A stretch of DNA of 53,003 nucleotides from Deltaproteobacteria bacterium (GTDB taxonomy: Bacteria; Myxococcota_A; UBA9042; PHBI01). Below the pieces are notes generated by a model. It saw nothing but the letters and a program-made list of their open reading frames with translations, was not told the DNA's origin and did not search any database. Where the stretch lies: NCBI GenBank assembly GCA_006226565.1, contig SBGO01000480.1, positions 1 through 53,003 of the forward strand, written 5' to 3'. Positions within the stretch are counted from its first letter, which is position 1. Every line of letters begins with the position of its first letter. Shown in pieces: positions 8,782-17,566 of the stretch. The translations under genes were made by a program, and so were the position numbers.

Positions 8782-9124
8782 GTGGAAGGCGACCGACCAT
8801 CTCCGGTCGGCGCGGAGCCGCGGCTCGCGGCGACGCCAAGCAGGCATCGAACGTGCGTGCGGCTCGTTGCGAGTTGGGGGCCGCCGCCCCACGTGCTCCG
8901 CACCGTGCGGGTCGCGCCGTTGCCGCGGTTGATGGGCACGTTAGCCTCTGCCCGTGGACCCTGCGGCGGCGAGCCGAGCGGCACTGTCCGGTCGACAAAG
9001 GGAGAGTACGCGTTGAACATGGTGGTTGTGCCGGCTGAGTTGCCTTCCACGTCGACGCTCGCGATTGCGATCTCGTGCAGCGCGCGATCGACGCCGGCCA
9101 CCTGAAGCGATGTGAGGTCGAGTC
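8782..9124. other. No clear gene; possible decayed coding fragment on the minus strand
   Basis: A minus-strand frame (8769-9101) starts at GTG without a ribosome-binding site. Its first 65 residues look more protein-like than chance, with few arginines, but the rest does not. It may be a remnant. Nothing else is seen. Confidence 0.35.
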
Positions 9125-9334
9125 ATGAGGTTCATCGTAGTCGAGCGCGGTCCGATCCTGTGCAGGTTCAAAGACGGCTCGGTCGGAGTGATACCGAACC
9201 CGAACGACGACGAGGCGATGATGCGTGGCGTCGTCGAGGCCGAGACGCGCGATGAGGCGCTCGCGAAGGCTCAAGCCACTATCAAACTCGATGGTGACTC
9301 GGAACACTACACGCTCGACGTCATCGCGGACTAG
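9125..9334 (+). CDS. Small hypothetical protein
   Basis: A 69-aa protein with ATG 9125 and GAGG 7-9 nt upstream. Composition is balanced and unlike the arginine-rich shadow frames (VVERGPILCRF, TRDEALAKAQATIKLDGD), with beta-strand-like ends and a helical centre. It lies alone inside the left end of the island. No family recognised. Confidence 0.55.
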   Translation: MRFIVVERGPILCRFKDGSVGVIPNPNDDEAMMRGVVEAETRDEALAKAQATIKLDGDSEHYTLDVIAD

Positions 9335-10130
9335 GCGAACTCGACGACCGCAAGCGCTCATCGTCTGCGTCAGCGCGTCGCCGCCCCCGCACGAGGTCGG
9401 ACTCCGTCATGAGCTTGGATTCGACGCCGGCTCGACCGAGACGGTCGTGGTCGTCGAGGCGTTCTTCGGGGAGTGGATGCATTTCGGAGGTAGACGCCTC
9501 AGCGGTCGTGCGCGGCCGACGGCCGCGATCCCGTCCTGGGCGGCTCGTACTCGTGGTGGGACCGTTTCGCCTATGCGGACTCCTCGACGGCTTGGCCGAG
9601 AACGCCCCTGGCGGCTGCGTGGTCCTCGCAGGTGGACTTCGGCCGGCGCGGACCCCGACGCCGCGAGCCGGCCGTATCTCGCGTGCCCTGGAGGTCGTCC
9701 TGGGCGGGTCCAAGCCGGGCGACGAGCGGGACCACGAACGGTCGCGGTCGGGCGTCACGGGGTCGGGGGGACCTGCGTCTCTGTCATCTGCCTCGTCGGC
9801 AAGCGCGAGGGTGATTGGCCCCATTGGCAGCGCAAAAGGACCATTTGTGCCCTTCTACGACCCGTATCCGTCGTCAGCGCCCTTTTGCCGTGCGTCGTGA
9901 CCGGGGTCAGCGCCCCCGCGGGAAAGCCCATCGCCCTCACCACCGACCTCAGCGCCACGTCCACAGTCGCGCTCGTCGAAAGGCGCACCCATCGCGCCGA
10001 CATCATCGCCATCGAGGGCAAGAGCTGGCGCCACAAGCCACAAGGAAACTCGCGATCGTCTCGACCGCCGCGACGACGAACATGCGTGAACGCCACCCCT
10101 CAACCGGCGTCGTCCCATTTCCGCGGTTCC
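9335..10130. other. Degraded region with IS21-type remnants
   Basis: About 800 bp without an intact gene. It contains the IstB C-terminal remnant described separately. Sequences around 9829-9860 (GCAGCGCAAAAGGACC) and 9875-9890 (TCAGCGCCCTTTTGC), and GTCGTCCCATTTCCGC near 10107-10122, resemble sequences found at the ends of IS21-family elements. This suggests a heavily deleted insertion sequence. The rest is unassigned. Confidence 0.4.
9912..10046 (+). pseudogene. istB: Remnant of an IS21-family IstB ATPase C-terminus
   Basis: The translation contains KPIALTTDLSATSTVALVERR then THRADIIAIEGKSWRHK. This matches the usual C-terminal pattern of IstB-like transposition helper ATPases (…TTNLP… ALVDRLTHRA… IEGxSWR). 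About 45 residues survive; the AAA+ core and IstA are absent. It is not expressed as a functional protein. The match is from family knowledge and would need a profile search. Confidence 0.5.
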
Positions 10131-10710
10131 TCATGAGCGTCTACAGTCGCGGACGCCATCACGATCCTGGTCGAGATAGCCGCGCCACTGCGACCACACG
10201 AGGCGAGCGTCCTCGAGACAGTCCGCGCGCTCGAGGTCGTCCGTCGTCGACGCCCGGAACAGGAACACGAGCTCACCGCGCCGGTCGCGCAGTTCCTCGG
10301 GGAAGATGCGGTAGCGCTTGATGCGGTCGACCCGGTCGAAGGCGCCTGCGCGTTTGACGCGCACCCTCTGTTGGTGCGGAACAAAGACGCGCAGTCCGTC
10401 GAAGCCCGGCTTCGGGATGCCGGCCCGACCGGTCGCCTCGGCGATGGTCGCGGCGTAGAGGTCGATGACGAACTCGCGGCCGGCTCGTCGGGCCGCATTG
10501 AACACCGTCACCAGGCGGCCGATGTTCTGTGCCGAGAAGGCTGTGAGGACGAGGCCACGGGTGTGTGAGAAGGTGAGGGGCAGGTCGTTCTCGAACTCGT
10601 ACTCGGTGAGTACCGGACGCGGCGCCTCCCTCGCAGGCGGGACGTTGGTGCCCTCCGTGAGGAGCACGTCGATGGCCGGCGGCGGGTCTGCGAGGAGCCG
10701 GTGGTGACTT
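10131..10710 (-). pseudogene. Internal fragment of a beta-CASP metallo-beta-lactamase-fold hydrolase
   Basis: The frame gives segments LLTEGTNV, TRGLVLTAFSAQNIGRLV, FVIDLYAATIAEATGR and LVWSQWRGYL. These are typical of the middle and beta-CASP region of MBL-fold RNA-processing-like hydrolases. The metal-binding N-terminus (HxHxDH) is missing: immediately upstream in frame there is a stop, and the neighbouring gene ends at 10714. The C-terminus is also cut. The fragment therefore cannot be a working enzyme. It abuts the OST-HTH cassette with almost no gap, so the cassette may have inserted into or replaced the 5' part of this gene. Confidence 0.6.
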
Positions 10711-10713
10711 CAA

Positions 10714-11454
10714 TCATGTCTTGAAGCGCACGTTCGTGCGAATCAACCCGCTCGACGGATGGGGGCCCGCATACAGGACGATAACGCGTGACTTGCCGAA
10801 CAGGTTGTTGCGGTGGAAGTAAACGCGAGCGGCGTCCTCTCTGGTCGTCCTGTCGCCTTCCTTGAGGTGCCAGCAGGTTCGGCTTGGCCGGTCGGTCGGG
10901 GCCCCGTCGTGATACACGTTATATTGGAACTCGACCCCGCCGCTGGACGCGTAGCAGATGCCCCGTTGATTGAAGTAGGCGTCCAACCGCCCGGCGCTAG
11001 GGTTGCTACTGTACTCAAGGAGCGCTTGGGCAGCGCGGGTCATGAACCGTTGCCGTCGCTGAGTAACGTCGTCTGCTCTCGCGAATGCGTCCTCTGCGAA
11101 CACCATGAGGCCCTTCGATGACTCTGCTGCGACCATGAAGGCTCTACCAGGCGGTACAACCGGGACCAACGCTGGCGGCGGTGCCGTCTTGTGGAGCCAG
11201 GTCTGAAGCTCATCTTCTGTGGGCTTCTCTAGGACAACGTTGAAGCAGTGAGCCTTCAGAGCCCGCCGATATTCCTTGGTCAGGCTGAAGCATGCGATCG
11301 GGGCGTCCCGCTCAGCGTACAGTTCGCCGAGGGTCCGACCGCTGGGTTGTTCTTCGCTCGGGTCTCCGATTAGCTTGACGTCAACGAAGTTCGAAGCGGT
11401 GAGCAGCCCCTCCAGTCGTGTGTGATACCGCGCGTGGCATACAACGAAGCGCAT
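10714..11454 (-). CDS. Protein of unknown family, second gene of the OST-HTH cassette
   Basis: A 246-aa protein. The N-terminal 85 residues (MRFVVCHARYHTRLEGLL … CFSLTKEYRRALKAH) look like an alpha/beta fold. The C-terminal 90 residues (WHLKEGDRTTRE, AARVYFHRNN, SRVIVLYAGPHP) show a beta-strand pattern that could be RelE-like, but this is weak. No catalytic motif is certain. It starts 29 nt after the stop of the OST-HTH gene on the same strand, so the two are probably co-transcribed. Base composition is slightly lower in GC than the flanking RM genes. Function is unknown; an effector or toxin role is inference from context. Confidence 0.75.
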   Translation of the reverse strand: MRFVVCHARYHTRLEGLLTASNFVDVKLIGDPSEEQPSGRTLGELYAERDAPIACFSLTKEYRRALKAHCFNVVLEKPTEDELQTWLHKTAPPPALVPVVPPGRAFMVAAESSKGLMVFAEDAFARADDVTQRRQRFMTRAAQALLEYSSNPSAGRLDAYFNQRGICYASSGGVEFQYNVYHDGAPTDRPSRTCWHLKEGDRTTREDAARVYFHRNNLFGKSRVIVLYAGPHPSSGLIRTNVRFKT

Positions 11455-11483
11455 GGCCCGTCTCCGTCGAGCGAGGCTCTACG

Positions 11484-12335
11484 TCAGCGCTTCCCCGCGA
11501 GGACATCCATCACAAGACCGATCGGGAGAGGCACCTGTCTCAACTGGTCATCGCCCATTCTATCGACGACTTCCTTCACCAACTGTCGCAGGTCTCGCTC
11601 TTTTGGACCAGCAGCCATCGTCTTGGGCGGCTTCGGCCGAGCCGCGTATCCTGATTGGATAATGGTCTTCATCGCCGCGTCGGCCGCTGCATCGCTGGTG
11701 CAAGTCTCGGCCAAGCTGCGTTGCAGCTCTTCCCGAAGTCTCTTGTGCCGATGGCTTGTCCAGTCATCGGCGCATGTCGCTCCTCCAGCGCGGATTGTCG
11801 TCAGCCACTCGCGCCACCACCCATCGCGTGCAGACTGGACGAGACTCAGTAACTCGGACCGGAGATCTTCACTGGGGATGGCGCTACTGTCACGTGCGAA
11901 CTCCATGGCGATGCGCTCGTGAACCTCCGGGGCGGCGGGAGGGAGCACCACGCCCGCGCAATCCTGAGCTCCCGTTTCAGGCATCATGCTGACGGCCCCT
12001 GTGGCAGCATCGACGCAGATGACGAACGTCGCTCGCGGGCTAACCCACACGCGCCAGAACTCGTCTTTCCGCGCGCCGCCGTGGTCGGACGTCGCCCATT
12101 CCGTCAGGCCCCAGATCGGGTCGAGGCCGGAGTGACCGATGATCGCAACGCCATCAACATGGAGCGTCATGAACTCCTTCAGGTTCCGTGCTCCATAGGC
12201 TCTTGGCTGGAAGTCCGGCGCTACGCTCTTGATGACGTTGCCTGCCCGCGACCCCATGAGTCCGTCCGGCGCGGCCTGCCGAATCGCGTCGCGGACCGCA
12301 TCGCCAATCGTTTCGATGGTTGAGCCTTCGGTCAT
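11484..12335 (-). CDS. OST-HTH/LOTUS domain protein, first gene of the cassette
   Basis: A 283-aa protein. ATG 12335 is chosen for GGAGG 8 nt upstream; the frame continues to 12482 but those residues are not protein-like. Residues about 9-70 (IGDAVRDAIRQAA … VIKSVAPDFQPRAYGARNLKEF … DPIWGL) match the OST-HTH/LOTUS fold, an RNA-binding winged helix often fused to NYN/PIN ribonuclease domains. Here no NYN domain is present. The rest (about 75-283) holds a Trp-rich middle segment and a helical C-terminal half of no known family. Position next to a restriction operon inside an island suggests nucleic-acid sensing or defence; this is inference. Confidence 0.78.
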   Translation of the reverse strand: MTEGSTIETIGDAVRDAIRQAAPDGLMGSRAGNVIKSVAPDFQPRAYGARNLKEFMTLHVDGVAIIGHSGLDPIWGLTEWATSDHGGARKDEFWRVWVSPRATFVICVDAATGAVSMMPETGAQDCAGVVLPPAAPEVHERIAMEFARDSSAIPSEDLRSELLSLVQSARDGWWREWLTTIRAGGATCADDWTSHRHKRLREELQRSLAETCTSDAAADAAMKTIIQSGYAARPKPPKTMAAGPKERDLRQLVKEVVDRMGDDQLRQVPLPIGLVMDVLAGKR

Positions 12336-12841
12336 GTTCCCTGCCTCCAAGAGAATAGGAAGCGGCGCCGCACTGTGCAGACGCCCTTCCTTCATTTGCT
12401 CTTTTCGCGCAGGATTGGCCGAAACGATCGATTGTCTGTGGACAATCTCGGACCAACCTCCGGTCCAATCTGAGCCGCGCACCCAGCTCAGAGAGGCATC
12501 CCTGGAGGGCCATAGGGTGCTATCCCATCCAGATTGAGGAAACGTTAACCTCCCCCTTCGTACGAGTCAAGCAACCTCATTCGTGGCCGACGCCCGAAAC
12601 GCCCGCGTAGCAGTCCGACGAGCGCCCATCTCGCTGCACGAGTCGAGAAACGGAGGCCGAACCATGACCGACGAATCGAGCGTGGGCGACGAACGAGGGA
12701 TAGATGGCGAGGATCGCGCCAACAGATGCCATTCGTGGTCTAGGTGGGTCTAGGCGAGGCAGTTGAGTGCTTGGTGCGCGCTGTGAGCAGGGCAGCCGGA
12801 CTCGCCTGTGGCAGTTCGTTGACTGCGTCCCGGAGCCGCTC
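12336..12841. other. Intergenic region between OST-HTH cassette and mrr
   Basis: About 500 bp with no credible coding frame. It holds the candidate promoter listed separately and a small inverted repeat GGACC-AACCTCC-GGTCC near 12451-12467, a possible operator. The gap separates the cassette from the RM operon, implying separate transcription. Confidence 0.45.
12542..12570 (-). promoter_or_regulatory. Candidate promoter of the OST-HTH cassette
   Basis: On the minus strand TTGACT (12565-12570) is followed after exactly 17 nt by TAACGT (12542-12547). The -35 box is good and the -10 box is weak. It points toward the OST-HTH gene about 205 bp downstream. Confidence 0.25.
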
Positions 12842-13858
12842 CTATGTTGGGACGTAGGTCTTCCGCAGCGGCACCAGCGCACGGGCGCGTGGGTCGAGTT
12901 GCTCGTAGTACTCCAAGAGGAGGTCGCGCAGATCGGCCAGGTTGAGGAGCTTCAGGGGCACGTTGGCCCGATCCGCCTCGTACTTCGCGTCCTTCGTGAA
13001 ACCGCCCGTGCTGACGTAGAGGCATCGATCCCCGGCGCTTCGGCCGCCGAGGAACGAGCGGATCTCCTGACTGCCCATCGTGCTCTTCAGGCGGTGCTTC
13101 ACCTCGACGAAGATGCGCGGCTCCTCGAGCCCGAGCCCGTCGGGTGACGCGAAGATGTCGACGCCGCGGTCGGCGCCGCGCGGCGAGATGGTGGTCTTGT
13201 ACCCCATCGCCCTCAGGATCCCGGCGACGAGCTCCTGGAGTTGCTCCCAGTCGAGCGCGGCGATCCTGTCACCAACCGCCTCTTCGGACTTCCCGAGGAG
13301 CTCCTTCTGGAAGTCGACCGCCGAGTCGCCCGCGGTCGTGTCCTCCGGCGCCGGGGCCGCCGACTCCTCGGCGAGCTCGTCCAACGGGACCGCCTTGGTG
13401 AGGACCTCTTTGGCGGCCTTCGTGTTGAGCAGGAACAAGGTCTGGATCGCGCCCAGCGTGTTCTTCGTCTCGACGCTCAGCACGTCTCGCGGAGCGGCGC
13501 GGGTCCACTCTACCTCGCGGACGTGAGGCATCTCCTCGATCTGCTTCGGCCGCCAGCTCACGTCCGAGGTGACCTCGCCGACGAGGTAGAGACGTCGGTT
13601 CTGGTCGTAGGTGATGACGGTGTCGCCGGTCTTGATCTCATTGACGAAGCGCGCGATCTGCCCGGTCTGGTTGCTCACCGTCGCCTTCGACTGGCTCGGG
13701 AAGACCTGCTCGTAGCGCGCGACGATGTCGCTCTTCGGCATGTTCGGCGCGAGCTCGCCGAGCTCGCGCCACCCGATCGCGACGACGCCATGAGACTCGA
13801 ACTCTTCGACATGCACCGCGCTCGCGCCGGCGCGTACCATCCAGGTCGACGGCATCAT
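12842..13858 (-). CDS. mrr: Mrr-type PD-(D/E)xK restriction endonuclease
   Basis: A 338-aa protein. The C-terminal half is an Mrr-cat nuclease domain: residues 201-225 (ALDWEQLQELVAGILRAMGY) then GADRGVDIF with Asp about 234 and FVEVKHR with Glu about 252 and Lys about 254, completing the D…ExK site. The N-terminal 160 residues (WMVRAGASAVHVEEF … IARFVNEIKTGDTVITYD) resemble the sensor-like domain found in front of some Mrr nucleases. Mrr enzymes cut DNA carrying methylation, so this one could police foreign methylation or back up the type I system. Its ATG overlaps the hsdM stop as ATGA, so it is the last gene of the operon. Confidence 0.85.
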   Translation of the reverse strand: MMPSTWMVRAGASAVHVEEFESHGVVAIGWRELGELAPNMPKSDIVARYEQVFPSQSKATVSNQTGQIARFVNEIKTGDTVITYDQNRRLYLVGEVTSDVSWRPKQIEEMPHVREVEWTRAAPRDVLSVETKNTLGAIQTLFLLNTKAAKEVLTKAVPLDELAEESAAPAPEDTTAGDSAVDFQKELLGKSEEAVGDRIAALDWEQLQELVAGILRAMGYKTTISPRGADRGVDIFASPDGLGLEEPRIFVEVKHRLKSTMGSQEIRSFLGGRSAGDRCLYVSTGGFTKDAKYEADRANVPLKLLNLADLRDLLLEYYEQLDPRARALVPLRKTYVPT

Positions 13859-16041
13859 GCCTCCTGTTGAACGTCGATTTCGCCCCGATCGCCGATGTAG
13901 AAGACGACCGTCCTTCGCTTCGCCTCGAGAGCTCGTCGGCCGGTCCCCGCTCCTCGGGTGGTTTCCGGGTGGCTATCTCGGATCGAGAGATCGAAGCCGA
14001 CGATCTGCACCGGCTCATCGGGCTCGTCCGCCGCGACCCACCGGGTGCTCTCGATTCTCGTCTCGCCGAGGCGTTCGTCCACGGAGGTGACCGGCCAGCC
14101 CCGTCGTTGAAGCTCGGCCACGACCGAGTGGAAGGCGTAGCGACGAGACATCTTCTCGATGAACTCGTCGCTCGTCATTCCGCGTGCCACCTCCACGCCG
14201 TCCCAGTCGGCCGCGAAGACATAGCCGCCGCCGGCCTCTTCGCAGACGTAGACGTCGTGGTGCTTCGAGACGTGGATCGCCATAACCACGACCCGCCCTG
14301 GGACGAGCGCGGTGTCCGAGGCGAAGCTGTCGAATTGATGCCCGGTGTCCTTCACCGCGCGGATGATCGCGGGCAAGGACGCGAGCCGGGCGGGGCCGTC
14401 TCCGTTCAGAGAAGATGCGACCTGGATCCTTCGTTCAGCCTCTGCCGTCGCGCCGTCAACCGAGGACCTCACCGGTCCCGCGGAGAGGTCGTCCAGAATC
14501 CCCTCGAGCTGCTCGACGACGGAGCGGAGGTCTTCGACGATCTCCTCGGTGATCTCGTCGGGGTCGGGGAGGTTCTCGGCGTCGAGGAGGCTCTCGTCCT
14601 TCAGCCAGAACAGGTCGAGGCTGCACTTGTCGCGGGCGACGAGCTCCTCGTAGTCGTAGGACCGCCAGCGCCCCTTCGGCTGGTCCTCCGACCAGGTGGG
14701 CGCGCGGCCCTGTCGGTCGTCGGCCTTGTAGCAGGAGACGAACTCGTCGAGGTCGCGGTCCTTCATGCGCTTCGTCTTCAGCGTGAAGTGCATGTTCGTC
14801 CGCAGGTCGTAGACCCAGAGCTTCCGCGTCCAGGCCGTCTTCGAGGCGGGCTTGCGGTCGAAGAACAGCACGTTCGCCTTGACGCCTTGGGCGTAGAAGA
14901 TGCCGGTCGGCAAGCGCAAGAGCGTGTGGCAGTCGCACTCCTTGAGCAGCTCCCGACGGATCGTCTCGCCCGCGCCGCCCTCGAAGAGCACGTTGTCGGG
15001 GACGACGACGGCGGCGCGGCCGTGCATCTCGAGCAGGCTCTTGACGTGCTGAACGAAGTTGAGCTGCTTGTTGGTCGTGCTCGCCCAGAAGTCGTCGCGC
15101 TCGTAGACGATGCGCTCCCGATCCGTGTCGCCCTCGTCGGTGACGACCATGATGCTCGACTTCTTGCCGAAGGGCGGGTTCGTCAGGACGACCTGATAGC
15201 GGGTCGAGCCGAGCTCGCGCAGGGCGTCGTCGGTCCTCACCGGTAGCCGGGCGTCGATCTCGGCGTCGGCTTCGTCCTTGCTCTTGCCCGCGGCCATGAG
15301 CTGCTCGTGGACCACCTCGAGCTCCTGCGGGGTCGGTCCGACGCCGTGGAGCATGAGGTTCATGGCGCAGAGCCGGGTGACGCTGTGGACGATCTCGACG
15401 CCACGGAAGGCGTGCAGGCGCAGGTGCTCTCGATCTTCGCGGGTGAGGTTCGCGTGATTGGTCGGGTCGGTGAGGTAGGCGTGTGCGGCCAGCAGGAAGC
15501 CGCCCGTGCCGCAGGCCGGGTCGATGATGCGATCGCGCGGGGCAGGGCGGATGCACTTCACCATCGCGTCGATGAGGGCGCGGGGCGTGAAGTACTGGCC
15601 CGCCCCCGACTTGGTGTCCTGGGCGTTCTTCTCGAGCAGGCCCTCGTAGGTATCGCCCTTCACGTCCACACCGACCATGACCCACTTCTCGCGGTCGATG
15701 AGGTCGGCGATGAGGCGGCGGAGCTTGGCCGGATCGCTGATCTTGTTCTGCGCCTTTCGGAAGACGAGGCCGAGCAGGCCGTGCTGCTTGCCCAGGTGCT
15801 CGAGCGTCTTGCGGTATTGGACTTCGAGGGCGTCGCCGTCCTTCGACATCAGGGTCGGCCAGTCGAAGCCCTCGGGGATGGGCGACGGGCGCTTCCACGG
15901 CGGCTTCGTGTACTCGTCGGCCATCTTCAGGAACAGCAGGTAGGTGAGCTGCTCGGTGTAGTCGCCGTAGGAGAGGCCGTCGTCCCGCAGGACCTGGCAG
16001 TAGCTCCAGAGCTTGTTGACGAGGGTGCTTGGATCGCTCAT
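13855..16041 (-). CDS. hsdM: Type I restriction-modification methyltransferase subunit HsdM, with C-terminal extension
   Basis: A 728-aa N6-adenine methyltransferase. The HsdM N-terminal helical domain is at about 5-130, SAM-binding motif I DPACGTGG at 174-181 and catalytic NPPFG at 288-292. A normal HsdM of about 500 residues would end near 520. Here about 200 further residues follow. Within them, about 585-668 (VVVMAIHVSKHHDVYVCEE … YVFAADWDGVE … RRYAFHSVVAELQRRGW) resembles the DUF1257/Ycf35 family, whose members usually end in a RYAYH-type motif. HsdM methylates the recognition site with HsdS and is needed for cleavage with HsdR. It starts 16 nt after the hsdS stop and overlaps mrr by 4 nt. 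Confidence 0.92.
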   Translation of the reverse strand: MSDPSTLVNKLWSYCQVLRDDGLSYGDYTEQLTYLLFLKMADEYTKPPWKRPSPIPEGFDWPTLMSKDGDALEVQYRKTLEHLGKQHGLLGLVFRKAQNKISDPAKLRRLIADLIDREKWVMVGVDVKGDTYEGLLEKNAQDTKSGAGQYFTPRALIDAMVKCIRPAPRDRIIDPACGTGGFLLAAHAYLTDPTNHANLTREDREHLRLHAFRGVEIVHSVTRLCAMNLMLHGVGPTPQELEVVHEQLMAAGKSKDEADAEIDARLPVRTDDALRELGSTRYQVVLTNPPFGKKSSIMVVTDEGDTDRERIVYERDDFWASTTNKQLNFVQHVKSLLEMHGRAAVVVPDNVLFEGGAGETIRRELLKECDCHTLLRLPTGIFYAQGVKANVLFFDRKPASKTAWTRKLWVYDLRTNMHFTLKTKRMKDRDLDEFVSCYKADDRQGRAPTWSEDQPKGRWRSYDYEELVARDKCSLDLFWLKDESLLDAENLPDPDEITEEIVEDLRSVVEQLEGILDDLSAGPVRSSVDGATAEAERRIQVASSLNGDGPARLASLPAIIRAVKDTGHQFDSFASDTALVPGRVVVMAIHVSKHHDVYVCEEAGGGYVFAADWDGVEVARGMTSDEFIEKMSRRYAFHSVVAELQRRGWPVTSVDERLGETRIESTRWVAADEPDEPVQIVGFDLSIRDSHPETTRGAGTGRRALEAKRRTVVFYIGDRGEIDVQQEA

Positions 16042-16057
16042 GCGGGTCGGGCTCCGA

Positions 16058-17566
16058 TCAGGCGCCGTGTTCGGCCTGGATGCGGGCGAGTAGGGCCGTC
16101 GCGGGCTCGTCGCTCGGGTCTTGGGGGACGAGCTTGCCCTCGAAGGCGCGCTTCAGGATGGACTGCCGGAGGTTGCCGCAGCGGGTGAGGTTCCGCTCGA
16201 CGGCCTGTTCGGCGGCGTCGAGGACGGACAGACGGCGTTCGACCTCGGCGACGATGCGCTGTTGCTCGTGAAGGGGGGGCAGTGCGACGCGAAGCTCGCG
16301 GATGTTTGTCAGATTGAGCCCTGGCTTTCCCGCGCCGTAGGCGGCCTTCTCCAGTTGTGGTCGGCCCCCGCCGTGAGCCATGAGCCAGGTGTGCAAGTAG
16401 GGACTCGTGACCACATCGACAGGTCGGCAAAGACCGACGTGCTGGTTGACGTACGCCTCTCCCACATCGGCTTGGACCCACGCCGATATGGTGACGTTCG
16501 CGCCCGTGATGATGATCAGAACGTCGCCCATTTGCACTCGTGTCCGCGTCCCTTCTGCTCCGGCGGGCAGCTCCACGTGGGCTACCAGTGACAGATCGAG
16601 CCTGTATGTGTTGATATCCTGCGAGCGGATGAACAACGGGCCGGACTCTGAGTAGTACCGCGCCCACCCTCGGGAGCCGCTCGTTACGAACTCGGTCATC
16701 TGGTCGGTCGTTGCCCACACCCATCCCTCGGGCAGCTCGGGTAGCCCATCGGTGTCCGGCTCGACCGGCGGCGTGTACTTCTTCTTCCCCCCGGCGGCGG
16801 CCTGCTCCTCGTCGTGCTTGCGCTTCCGCTCGGCCAGGATGCGCTCGAGCAGGTCGGCGGCGGGTTCGTAGGTGCGGCCCTCGGCCTTGGCGAGCTCGGC
16901 CTCCGTGGGCACCAGCCGGCCCTCGACGGCGGCCTTCAGCACGCTGGCCCGTGCCCGCTCGAGCTTGACCTTCACCCGCTCCAGGGTGGCGACGGCGTCG
17001 TCGAGGCGGGTGAAGTGCTTCTCGATCTCGGCGACGATGCGCTCTTGCTCGGGGAGTGGGGGCAGAGCAGTCGGCCAGCGAACGACGGCCTTCGCGCCGA
17101 TGTGGTGGATGCCGACTCCTCTGGATGCCCGCGCGAATTCCCCGGTTAGGGCGTCCTTGACGAAGTGCAGATGCAGGAAGGCAACAAGCTCTCCGGGCGC
17201 TCGCACACGGATGAGCGTGTTCTGGAAGCAAGCGCCTGGCACCTGCCCCTTCCATACCGCAGGCTTCCCTACCTCGGATGCACTGCCAGACGCCTCGGCC
17301 AGAAGGATGTCACCGACCTGGAGGACGTAGACCTCAGCCTCAGAAGGCGTGAAGTCCATCTCCTTCACGTCATGTAGGCTGATCCCGTCCCAGGTGACGT
17401 TTGCGGCGCGCATGTACGGTCGCATGTTCGGGCCGGTCGCTTTCTCGGGGCTCCGCTGGCGCCCGAGTCGAACCTCGGCGATCTCGCCAAGTCGCGTCGC
17501 TGCCCACCCCGGCGGCAACCCGTTATCGCTCCCGGCGTCGAAATTCATGTTCAGTTGTTCGCTCAC
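16058..17566 (-). CDS. hsdS: Type I restriction-modification specificity subunit HsdS
   Basis: A 502-aa specificity subunit with two target recognition domains. TRD1 starts at about residue 18 (LPPGWAATRLGEIAEVRLG) and TRD2 at about 270 (LPEGWVWATTDQMTEFV). Each is followed by the conserved helical spacer (LPPLPEQERIVAEIEKHFTRLD and LPPLHEQQRIVAEVERRL). The two half-sites read by the TRDs set the DNA sequence that is methylated or cut; that sequence cannot be predicted here. Its start overlaps the hsdR stop by 4 nt, so the genes are translationally coupled. Confidence 0.93.
   Translation of the reverse strand: MSEQLNMNFDAGSDNGLPPGWAATRLGEIAEVRLGRQRSPEKATGPNMRPYMRAANVTWDGISLHDVKEMDFTPSEAEVYVLQVGDILLAEASGSASEVGKPAVWKGQVPGACFQNTLIRVRAPGELVAFLHLHFVKDALTGEFARASRGVGIHHIGAKAVVRWPTALPPLPEQERIVAEIEKHFTRLDDAVATLERVKVKLERARASVLKAAVEGRLVPTEAELAKAEGRTYEPAADLLERILAERKRKHDEEQAAAGGKKKYTPPVEPDTDGLPELPEGWVWATTDQMTEFVTSGSRGWARYYSESGPLFIRSQDINTYRLDLSLVAHVELPAGAEGTRTRVQMGDVLIIITGANVTISAWVQADVGEAYVNQHVGLCRPVDVVTSPYLHTWLMAHGGGRPQLEKAAYGAGKPGLNLTNIRELRVALPPLHEQQRIVAEVERRLSVLDAAEQAVERNLTRCGNLRQSILKRAFEGKLVPQDPSDEPATALLARIQAEHGA

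Noticed and set aside
9409..9900. 163-aa + strand frame in the left part of the island
   Set aside because: Ser/Arg/Pro-rich shadow composition, no ribosome-binding site and no family pattern; the region appears to be degraded IS-type DNA.
12577..12882. 101-aa minus-strand frame between the cassette and mrr
   Set aside because: Overlaps the end of mrr, has no ribosome-binding site and arginine/serine-rich composition.
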